Assembly (NCBI GenBank): GCA_009731375.1
Contig: BJOX01000252.1
Coordinates: forward strand, 561,529-595,016
Reading direction: 5' to 3'
DNA length: 33,488 bases
From: Paulinella micropora
Lineage: Eukaryota; Cercozoa; Imbricatea; Euglyphida
In this document: positions 22,419 through 31,627 of the stretch, one piece after another
How the letters are laid out: the number at the start of each line of letters is the position of its first letter
How positions within the stretch are numbered: the stretch's first letter is position 1
Position numbers and translations under genes: made by a program
Notes under the pieces: generated by a model
Told to the model about the DNA's origin: nothing
The model's input: only the letters and a program-made list of their open reading frames with translations
Database searches by the model: none

Positions 22419-22449
22419 GAATACCACCCTGAAGAAAATCCGGGTCAGA
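22408..22449 (+). pseudogene. Copy of exon 13, 3' end with donor
   Basis: After a GA array, GAAAAGAATACCACCCTGAAG... reads KEKNTTLKKIR followed by GTCAGAG, paralleling exon 13 with silent changes. It could instead be coding if the GA array is translated as part of one exon. Confidence 0.6.
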
Positions 22450-22974
22450 GAGAGAGAGAAGGGGGGGGGGGGGGNNNNNNNNNNNNNNNNNNNNNNNNNN
22501 NNNNNNNNNNNNNNNNNNNNNNNNNNNNNNNNNNNNNNNNNNNNNNNNNNNNNNNNNNNNNNNNNNNNNNNNNNNNNNNNNNNNNNNNNNNNNNNNNNNN
22601 NNNNNNNNNNNNNNNNNNNNNNNNNNNNNNNNNNNNNNNNNNNNNNNNNNNNNNNNNNNNNNNNNNNNNNNNNNNNNNNNNNNNNNNNNNNNNNNNNNNN
22701 NNNNNNNNNNNNNNNNNNNNNNNNNNNNNNNNNNNNNNNNNNNNNNNNNNNNNNNNNNNNNNNNNNNNNNNNNNNNNNNNNNNNNNNNNNNNNNNNNNNN
22801 NNNNNNNNNNNNNNNNNNNNNNNNNNNNNNNNNNNNNNNNNNNNNNNNNNNNNNNNNNNNNNNNNNNNNNNNNNNNNNNNNNNNNNNNNNNNNNNNNNNN
22901 NNNNNNNNNNNNNNNNNNNNNNNNNNNNNNNNGACCCCCCCCCCCCCCCCCCTCCCCCCCCCTCCCTTCAATAA

Positions 22975-23150
22975 AGTTAAGAAAGTGGGGAAAGTTGGGA
23001 AAGTTGGGAAAGCATGGAAAGTCAGGAAAGTTGGAAATGTTGACATAGACACACACCCCCCCTCCCACAGTAAAGTTGGGAAAGCTGGGAAAGTTGAGAA
23101 AGTTGGGAAAATTGGGAAAGTATTAAGTTGGGGAAGTTGGGAAAGTACTA
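22975..23150 (+). repeat. (GGGAAAGTT)n minisatellite
   Basis: Degenerate 9-base units of the type AAAGTTGGG are broken by a C-rich insert at 23052-23070. Similar motifs in reverse complement (CTTTCCAAC) lie at 25430-25475. Confidence 0.85.
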
Positions 23151-23265
23151 ACACTGAACATAAACATATATGAGACACAAGGCGGGGGGGGGGATTACAC
23201 AATGTTCATTTTCCCCTACCCAAAACCCCCCATCCCCTACTCCCAACACCTTTCAGTGATGATCA

Positions 23266-23294
23266 TAATAATAATAATAATAATGATAATAATG

Positions 23295-23327
<33 letters not shown>

Positions 23328-23818
23328 GTGCTTCTCTGTCAATGGCTGATGCAAATCTGCACATGCGCCTCCATCGTCTCACCCGNNNNNNNNNNNNNNN
23401 NNNNNNNNNNNNNNNNNNNNNNNNNNNNNNNNNNNNNNNNNNNNNNNNNNNNNNNNNNNNNNNNNNNNNNNNNNNNNNNNNNNNNNNNNNNNNNNNNNNN
23501 NNNNNNNNNNNNNNNNNNNNNNNNNNNNNNNNNNNNNNNNNNNNNNNNNNNNNNNNNNNNNNNNNNNNNNNNNNNNNNNNNNNNNNNNNNNNNNNNNNNN
23601 NNNNNNNNNNNNNNNNNNNNNNNNNNNNNNNNNNNNNNNNNNNNNNNNNNNNNNNNNNNNNNNNNNNNNNNNNNNNNNNNNNNNNNNNNNNNNNNNNNNN
23701 NNNNNNNNNNNNNNNNNNNNNNNNNNNNNNNNNNNNNNNNNNNNNNNNCTTCGACGGGAATCGAACTGGCGACAGGGCCCAGATGGTAGAACTTGACCAC
23801 TGGGCTATCACGGTGTCC

Positions 23819-23867
<49 letters not shown>

Positions 23868-23916
23868 CAACAATAATAATAACAACAACAACAACAACAA
23901 TAATAATAATAATGAC

Positions 23917-23962
<46 letters not shown>

Positions 23963-24131
23963 TATCTCCTGCCAATTGCTGAGCCAAAAGGCCATGTGCA
24001 TCCAGTCCTCCATTCCATAAGGAAAGTCTCCACACCAATCGGTGGAATAAAGGAAGTGACGGCATAGAACATTACTCTAGGAGCTTTATACCAATCAGCC
24101 CATGGAAAGGACCGATGGCCTATGTACTCCC

Positions 24132-24180
<49 letters not shown>
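23266..24180 (-). mobile_element. Inverted SINE/module B mosaic
   Basis: On the minus strand one reads ATT, module B (24133-23962), ATT/GTT array, tRNA-like SINE head (23820-23749), an N-run (23386-23748), then the SINE 3' end (23385-23331) and ATT tail. Order and spacing match 941-1442 and 3195-3330 on the plus strand, so the assembly contains the same composite in both orientations. Confidence 0.8.
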
Positions 24181-24182
<2 letters not shown>

Positions 24183-24184
24183 TA

Positions 24185-24315
24185 TAAAAACTAACCCTAA
24201 CCCTAATCCTAATCCTAATCCTAATCCTTATCCTAACCCTACTCCTAACCCTAACCCTAACCCTAACCCTAACCCTACCCTAACCTTAACCCTAATAGTA
24301 ACCCTAACCCTAACC

Positions 24316-24356
<41 letters not shown>

Positions 24357-24615
24357 CACTAACCATAATCATAACATTAACTTTAACACTAACCCTCACG
24401 CTAACCCTACCCTAACACTAACCTTAACCCTAACACTAACACTTAATCTGACCCTTACTCTAACACTTAATCTAACCCTTACTCTAACACTTAATCTAAC
24501 ACTTACTCTAATACTTACTCTAATGTGAACACTGACCCTAATCCTAACCCTAACCTTAACCCAAACCCTAACACTTAATCTAACACTTACTCTAACCCTT
24601 AATCTAACCCTTAAT
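24185..24615 (-). repeat. Interstitial telomere-like repeats (CCCTAA)n
   Basis: CCCTAA units, near-perfect at 24245-24345, are flanked by degenerate variants (CCTAAT, ACACTAA, ACTTAATCTA). On the minus strand this is TTAGGG. Flanked by a SINE array on one side and a purine tract on the other, it is internal rather than a chromosome end in this assembly. Confidence 0.9.
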
Positions 24616-25345
24616 CTAAAGAAACAAAAAAAGGAACAAGCAAAAACAAAACAGCAAAAAAGAAAAAAGAAAAAAGAAAAAAGAAAAAAGAAAAAAGAAA
24701 AAAGAAAAAAAGAAAAATCCAACAGTCTGAAAAAAGAACCAAAAATAGGAAATAAAATGGAAAGAGAAAAAGAAAAAAGAAAAAAAAGAAGAAGAAAAGA
24801 AAAGAAAAAGAAAAAGAAGAAAAATAAAAAAGAAACCAAAAGAAACAAGAAACAAGAAACAAGAAACAAAAAACAAGAACCAGAAAAAAGAACCAGAAAA
24901 AAGAAAAAAGAAAAAGAAAGAAGAAAGAAAGAAAGAAAGAAAAAAAAAGAAAATGGAAAATGGAAAATGGAAAATGAAATAAGAAAAAATCATTCGAAAA
25001 AAGAAAAAAGAATTCGAAAAAGAAAAAAGAAAAAAGAAGATTATCAGAATCAAAGAAATGAAAATAAATAAAAAAGAAAAAAGAAACATATAAAAGGAAA
25101 AAGAACAAGAAAAAAAAGATAAAAGAAAGAAAGAAAGAAAGAAAGATAAACAGGAAAATAGTAGAAAGAAAGATATAAGAAAGATAGTAAGAAACAAAGA
25201 AAGAAGCAAACAAAGAAAGTATAGAAAGAAACAAAGAAAGAAAGTATAGAAATAAATTAAAAAAGAAGAAAGAAAAAAAGAAAGAAAGAAAGAAAAAGAC
25301 AAAAGATAATAAGAAACAAAGAAAGAAACAAACAGTTCGCGACAC
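24616..25345 (+). repeat. Polypurine A/G tract of about 730 bases
   Basis: Nearly every base is A or G (GAAAAAA, GAAA and AAGAA units, rare C/T). The minus strand reads as long Phe/Ser/Leu frames, which I regard as artefact. Confidence 0.9.
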
Positions 25346-25499
25346 ACCTTTGGTTAGCAAAAAGGCACTACTAAGGGTATTTTAGGAATTCTGCGCAGAG
25401 GCCTGAACAAAACCTTTTCACCAACTTTCTTTACTTTCCTTACTTTCCAACTTTTCCAACTTTCCAAACTTTTCAGTTTTTTTTAAAGGGGGGGGGGGA

Positions 25500-25782
25500 G
25501 TGGGGAGAGTGGGGAGTCCTTGGAAAGCTCAACTTTCCCAAAATTTGGTACGTACATTATACCTCTGCCTGTCTGTTAACCCTCTCTATCTATCTATCTA
25601 TCTATCTGTTAATCTTATCTATCTAACTGTTCATCTATCTCTCTGTCTACCTATCTGGAGCTTGCTCAAGATATGGTGTCGCCACCAAGGTATAAAGCTT
25701 CTATCTATCTTCCTATTTGTTAATCTCATCTATCTATCTATTTATCTATATCTGTCTATCTACCTACCTGTTAATCTTGTCC

Positions 25783-25848
<66 letters not shown>

Positions 25849-26015
25849 GTATCTATCTATCTAATTATCTTTCTATCTGTAATAGCTTCTGTGTCTGTAG
25901 CTAGCTATCTGTCTATCTATCTACCTATCCGCTTATGTGATAATTATATCTTTCTATCCTTCTTATCTCTTCCTTCTATCTGGACCTTAACATTCGTATG
26001 GGACCACCACTCATG

Positions 26016-26112
<97 letters not shown>

Positions 26113-26296
26113 GTCTGCCTACAGCAAGACGGTTCTTCAATTTCTCTTCGTACAGACATAATCCTATTCTTCCTTCTACCTAGCTTATCTATCCATCTAT
26201 CTAGCTATCAATCAATCTATATTTATCTATCTTTCTAATTAGCTGCACCTGGACCCTGCTGCACGAAAATTTTTTAACGGTTCTGCATCAAGTAAG

Positions 26297-26330
<34 letters not shown>

Positions 26331-26335
26331 CTATG

Positions 26336-26374
<39 letters not shown>

Positions 26375-26493
26375 GTCTGTCTGACTTTCTGTCTATCTAT
26401 CTATCTGTCTGTCTTAAGTGTTATGTATGTGTGTTATTTTATGTTTATGCAGTGTTTACGTATGTTATGTATGCATGTCCTCGAAAGTAGCAA

Positions 26494-26532
<39 letters not shown>

Positions 26533-26680
26533 CAGTAGCAGTAGTAGTAGTAGTAGTAGTAGTAGTAGCAGTTAGTAGTACTAGTATTAGGTAGTACTAG
26601 TAGGTAGTACTAGTACTAGTACTGACACTAGTACTAGTATTGACACTAGTACTAGTACTAGACTAGTACTAGAAGTAGTA

Positions 26681-26737
<57 letters not shown>

Positions 26738-26814
26738 CTAGTAGTAGTACTAGTAGTAGGTAGTAGTAGTAGTAGTAGTACTAGTAGTAGTACCAGTAGT
26801 AGTAGTAGTTAGTA

Positions 26815-26847
<33 letters not shown>

Positions 26848-27064
26848 GTAGTACTACTACCAGTAGTACTAGTAGTAGTAGTAGTAATAGTAGTAGTAGT
26901 GGTACTAGTAGTAGTAGTGGTAGTAGTATCATGATCATCATCATGACGTGTATGGTAGGTGTTGATTTGGCCTCTCATTCTGAATCCTCCTCTCTGTCCA
27001 CCGCACAGGTGGCCCGAAGAGATCGGTATTAGTGTTTGTTTGTTCGTTTGCTTGTTTGTTTGTT

Positions 27065-27096
<32 letters not shown>

Positions 27097-27328
27097 TTAT
27101 ATATATATATGTATATATATTTAATGTCGTGTATTGTTCTGACACATACATACATACATACATACATACATTCATACATACATAGGGTGCAATGGGGCAT
27201 GAGTTACTCTGGGTCGGGTATCGAATTCGCTAGTCCAGATGACCCTCCAGCGCAAGACGAACCAACACACGAACCGACACAACGCGCGCCTGTTAGTAGC
27301 GACAAGCCTAGCCGACAACAACAACGAC

Positions 27329-27367
<39 letters not shown>

Positions 27368-27615
27368 GGACGAGAACCAAGGCAAGGGCGAGGGCAACGA
27401 AAGCAACAACAGCGACAACAAGAACAAACCAACGCCACCGTCACTACGACGACATTCACAACAATAACACAACAACAACAATAACAACAACAATAACCAA
27501 AAATCGGCGCTTTCTACCGAGCCACGATGCAAGTGTGTGCAGACCAGAACACAAACTCTGGTTGAAAGAACAGACTCAGCCACTCCAGGCAAAAGAATTT
27601 CTCATCGTACAGTAG
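25500..27615 (+). CDS. Microexon chain of a second split gene (or continuation of the first)
   Basis: Candidate exons are about 25500-25547, 25661-25689, 26125-26149, 26243-26291 (donor A|GTAAGT), 27009-27025 and 27186 onward, separated by CTAT, AGT and AT arrays. When joined, two frames stay open. One gives PPSKTVLQFLFLHLDPAARK and ends at TAG 27231-27233. The other gives SSCTWTLLHENFLTVLHQ, then VARRDRVQWGMSYSGSG, and stays open to TAG at 27613-27615 with an Asp/Pro-rich then Gln/Thr-rich tail. The longer frame is mildly favoured. I do not recognise the product. The first exon's acceptor is not defined. Confidence 0.4.
25575..26430. repeat. (CTAT)n arrays between microexons
   Basis: CTAT repeats with CTGT blocks recur between and around the candidate exons. 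Confidence 0.9.
26490..26935. repeat. (AGT)n array with ACTAGT palindromes
   Basis: AGT trinucleotides are mixed with self-complementary ACTAGT units (26577-26670), which allow extensive hairpins. Confidence 0.95.
27064..27185. repeat. TA and CATA arrays
   Basis: A TA tract (27066-27120) and (CATA)n run to CATACATAG, the acceptor of the last microexon. Confidence 0.9.
27318..27500. repeat. (CAA/ACA)n-rich sequence
   Basis: ACA trinucleotides would encode poly-Thr or poly-Gln, depending on frame, within the long last-exon reading. Confidence 0.8.
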
Positions 27616-28018
27616 TATATTTCTGGGAACATTCACGTGGGAAAACTATTCAGCTTGAAACATACAGTTCTCAGTCAGTATGCAAGATATGAACACTCTG
27701 AGCATGTCGATTGAAAGCGCTTGTTCTGAGCTTTCAAACGCTGCCTCGTGTTTTATCGTAGCATCACACACAGAGATACACAGTATCAAAGCTGGTCAAA
27801 TTCGCCGCTCGGAGTTCCGCAGTAATAGAACAAAAACTTGGTTGAGCACACAGACTTAGCCCTCCAAGCGAAAACAATGTCTCATATCTTACAGTAGTAT
27901 AGCAGACCAAATATTCTAGATGTTAGCATGATTTGCCCATTAGATATCAGCATGATTTGGGTGAATATTCTAGTTAAGAGAGAGAGAGAGAACAGTATCA
28001 AATAGTAGCAAGCGCCAC

Positions 28019-28062
<44 letters not shown>

Positions 28063-28690
28063 AGTACCGATGCTCCCACTCAAGAGTCATTGAAATGCAA
28101 AAAAAAAAAAAATACACAATGGGCGGCTTCCATCCAGGAGTTGATAGCGATGGGGGTCGCTCAAATCGCGACCATGGTCTAACTTCCACATGAACTTTCT
28201 CACATGAGTTGCTAGGCATGAGAAGTTTCCTTGTCCTTAACCACAATGAGCCATGATTTCAAACTCTTTGTTCTCAGCCGGTTCTGATCTTGAGAGCTTG
28301 TGTAGGGGCTCATTTGAAAGCTCTCACCAAGAGCTTTCTAATGATCCATAACACAGGTTGTAGATGCAAATATTGACTGAGATCGAATCGCTTGAATTCA
28401 TTGTTCGTTGTACTTAAGAAATAGGAACTTCTCATAGAATGCTGAGCACGTCATTTTGAGAGAGCTCTTGTGCTGAGCTGTCGAACGACTGTTTGGTATT
28501 GCCATAGCACTAACATGAATGAGGAATTCCGCGTTCCAAGCTGAACGGGAGCGCCATGTGAATCTCGCCAGCAGTGGTAGTAGAAAGCAATCTCTGTATA
28601 TTTCTTATATAGTGATGCCATTATATAACATACTTTGATAAGGGCTGTGTGTTTGTTATTCAGCGACAAAATACACTACCAGGACATTGC
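27530..28690. repeat. Diverged tandem repeats of about 285 bases or longer
   Basis: CAGACCAGAACACAAACTCTGG... through CTCATCGTACAGTAGTATA at 27538-27620 is matched by a diverged copy at 27820-27902. CTGAGCATGTCGATTGAAAG... near 27694 is matched by CTGAGCACGTCATTTTGAGA near 28442. A GAAA array lies at 28019-28062. No gene is recognised. Confidence 0.6.
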
Positions 28691-29290
28691 CATTCACAAA
28701 AAAAGTGAATTGCACTATTTTTGACACTTTATCACATTTTTAAATGTCACATTTTTTGCTGGTATGTGTTTTTTGACAGTCACAAAAATAGTGATTATTT
28801 CCCATGAGTATGACAATGTCATAAACTTAGTGTTAATGTCACATGTAAGTGATATAATCACTTTATGACAGTATAGCACATTTTTTGTGATCTGGCATTA
28901 CAAAAGTGATAATCATATAATCACAAAAGAGTGATATTATCACTCGAATTGTGACAAAGTCACACACACAGATACCCATTAGTTTGTGATATTATCACAC
29001 TGTTGTGATATAATCACAAAATAGTGATTTTGTCACCTACATGACACAGGTTTTTTCTGTTGTAAATATGTCACAATTTTAGTGATTATGTCACAACCAT
29101 AGCAATTGTGTCTTACTTTGGTGGTGACATTGTCACATATTATAACGAAATGTCATAATGGAAAAGATATAATCACAAATATAGTGATTATGTCACATCA
29201 TGGCCATGTAGCAGTGGTTAATGATGTTATTGTGATTATGTCACGAAAATTGTGACTATGTCACAATCAAATGAGTTTATTACTGTCGAC
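28690..29290. repeat. Array of alternating GTGAT / ATCAC motifs
   Basis: About 600 bases of AT-rich DNA hold dozens of GTGAT or GTGACA and their complements TCAC or TGTCAC at roughly 8-20 base spacing, for example TGTGATATAATCACA near 29003. Many pairs form short dyads. It has no reading frame and is not a perfect tandem repeat. Confidence 0.75.
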
Positions 29291-29299
29291 ATTCATGTT

Positions 29300-29540
29300 A
29301 GCATTAAAAAAAATTAAACCTATATAAAATTTTCAACCTATATAAAAACTTCAACTTATACAAAAGCTTCAACCTATATGGCAACATTTGACGGACCTAC
29401 ATAAAAAGGTTTGACGTATATAAAAAAGTTTGACGTGTATAAAAAAGTTTGACATCTGTGGACGTCAAACTTTTTCATATAAGTCAAAGTTTTCAACATG
29501 CGTCAAAGTTTTTTATATAAGTCTAACATTTTCCAGCAAT
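29300..29540. repeat. Palindromic minisatellite (TATATAAAAAAGTTTGACG)
   Basis: Units of about 20 bases on the left (CAACCTATATAAAA, then GTATATAAAAAAGTTTGAC) are followed after about 29460 by the same motif inverted (GTCAAACTTTTTCATATAAG). The centre is GTTTGACATCTGTGGACGTCAAAC. Confidence 0.75.
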
Positions 29541-29570
29541 GTAATTATTATTATTATTATTATTATTATT

Positions 29571-30062
29571 GTGACATATTTGAGGGAAATCCCGATGAAA
29601 AAACCTAGTCACACTTGCTAAACAGAGTTCCAGCCCAATGGCCTCAAGGCGTTAAACTGTGACGCCAACTCATAACCCTTTGGTGGTAGATGCTGGGGAG
29701 GAGGGTCGTTGCGCGCGTAAAAGATCTTAAACTCCGCATATGCTGGTTGATAGCCCAGGACCCAGCAGACACCAGATTGTTATGGGTGGGGTTTCGAGGC
29801 AGCTCTAGCAACCGCGCTTGGTGTATGCACTTGCACATTCGGTGACGTCTTGCAAGAGGTTGCTGGGACTGCGGAATAACCTCGGCTTAGTGCAGTCTTG
29901 CCCTCAGGAGCTCCATCGGTGGCCCCGATCATCAGGCGAGAGACTGACACGGGGGGGTGGAGGACCTCGAACAAGGGTATTGGAGGCTTATGTCCGTTGA
30001 GGATATGCCATTAGCTGCATCAGTACGCCTCAGATATAGTAAATCTGCCTTGGAGTGTTGAC
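29571..30062 (+). repeat. Element A with leader, tandem copy 1
   Basis: A leader (GTGACATATTTGAGGGAAAT...) precedes the roughly 412-base core, followed by CTGCCTTGGAGTGTTGACT. The unit repeats at a 493-base offset. The left side is an ATT array at 29547-29570. Confidence 0.85.
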
Positions 30063-30530
30063 TGTGACATATTTGAGGGAAATCCCGATGAAAAAACCTA
30101 GTCACACTTGCTAAACAGAGTTCCAGCCCAATGGCCTCAAGGCGTTAAACTGTGACGCCAACTCATAACCCTTTGGTGGTAGATGCTGGGGAGGAGGGTC
30201 GTTGCGCGCGTAAAAGATCTTAAACTCCGCATATGCTGGTTGATAGCCCAGGACCCAGCAGACACCAGATTGTTATGGGTGGGGTTTCGAGGCAGCTCTA
30301 GCAACCGCGCTTGGTGTATGCACTTGCACATTCGGTGACGTCTTGCAAGAGGTTGCTGGGACTGCGGAATAACCTCGGCTTAGTGCAGTCTTGCCCTCAG
30401 GAGCTCCATCGGTGGCCCCGATCATCAGGCGAGAGACTGACACGGGGGGGTGGAGGACCTCGAACAAGGGTATTGGAGGCTTATGTCCGTTGAGGATATG
30501 CCATTAGCTGCATCAGTACGCCTCAGATAT

Positions 30531-30533
<3 letters not shown>
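30063..30533 (+). repeat. Element A with leader, tandem copy 2
   Basis: It looks identical to the preceding copy, but its 3' end runs directly into an ATT array (30534-30566), as at 179-656. Confidence 0.85.
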
Positions 30534-30566
<33 letters not shown>

Positions 30567-31180
30567 TAATATTTTAACAGTTTTCTTTGATTTTCAAGAG
30601 TTTTAAGTTTAAGTTTTAAGTTGTTTTGGTTTTCAAAATATTGTATTTAATAAATTATTGATATTAATATTACTATAATATTAAATAATATTATTAATAA
30701 TACTACCACTTATTTAATTTATTCATATTATTAATAATATATTATTCTTAATATTAATAATTACATTAGAAAAAAAAATGAGAAAGGCACCATCCTCGCC
30801 CTCAGTCCCTGTGGCACACATCCACGTATGTACGTGCCTCCAAGTTTAAACTTAAAATGGTGTCACAGCTTACCAAACACACTTTCTTGCTTTATCTCAC
30901 TTTCTCTCTTCATCCCTCCCTGTCCCCCTTTCTCTCTTGCTCTACCTCCCTTTCTCTCTTCACCCCCCATTACTACTTACCTAATATTGCTAAAGCAATA
31001 AAGCTACGGCATGAAAGAGTGCTACCCTACGTCTCCTGTGGAGTTCGGCCCGGGCTATATAGCTATACTCTAATTCAACCCTTCTCCTCAGTACCTTCTA
31101 TTATTACTTATTTAACGGTTAGTTGGTTGTAGACTGAGACCATCCCCCCCCCCCTCCCCTACACATCATATGTAAAGTTA
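30534..31180. other. AT-rich then CT-rich unique DNA
   Basis: ATT repeats are followed by AT-rich sequence with many AATATTA motifs to 30780, then C/T-rich sequence (30890-30975). I see no supported gene. Confidence 0.4.
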
Positions 31181-31532
31181 CCTATACTTAAAGTTTGCTG
31201 ATTTGGTGGAACGATGGGCTTTTTCTTTTTTATAGTTGTGTTTGAAGTTTTTGTACAATTTACAAGTACATGTGTTGAAATAGTTCCCAACGAAAAAATC
31301 GTTAAAAAATATTATCTGGTGCCTACTTACCATAATTTCAAATACATCACTATCAAATAAAAATACGTTTAAAAAAAAATCACTATGGTAAACATTTATA
31401 AAAATAAGTGAAAATTATGTTGGGAACAGATTCAAGTTACGAATTTTCTTACTGCAAAAGGGCTTGACGTGAAACCATCTCCTCTAAAAACCTATCGTTC
31501 CCCCGCGCAGCAAGTTTTTTAAAAAGTTTAGG
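31181..31532 (+). mobile_element. Dispersed repeat D, copy 2, with imperfect inverted ends
   Basis: The left end CCTATACTTAAAGTTTGCTG, then GGTGGAACGATGGGCTTTTT, is matched in reverse complement by the right end (AAAACCTATCGTTCCCCCGC, CAGCAAG, TTTAAAAAGTTTAGG). No clear target duplication is visible. It lies about 95 bases upstream of the transposase-like frame, so it may be that element's terminal region or a separate MITE. The left 120 bases match 4668-4815. Confidence 0.55.
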
Positions 31533-31627
31533 CCGGCCCATACAGGTAATTCTGTGCATTTTTCAGCCATTTTCCTTGCACTCAACACCTTTTTGCGAAA
31601 AAAAAAGCTTGGTTGGCCAACGGACTC

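Noticed and set aside
22408-22449. Part of one continuous exon through the GA array
   Set aside because: It is possible, but the GTCAGAG donor-like sequence at both units and the echo pattern elsewhere make a copied exon end the simpler reading; it is left open in the feature entry.
24185-24615. True chromosome end
   Set aside because: Sequence continues for more than 9 kb on the side where TTAGGG repeats would terminate, and the repeats are degenerate on both sides.
24396-25360. Minus-strand frames of 150-250 codons rich in Phe, Leu and Ser
   Set aside because: They are produced by the polypurine tract and telomere-like repeats. Composition follows the repeat and no domain is visible.
28990-29020. 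Bacterial CRP-like operator (TGTGATATAATCACA)
   Set aside because: The match is striking but the DNA is eukaryotic and the motif is one of many in a degenerate array.
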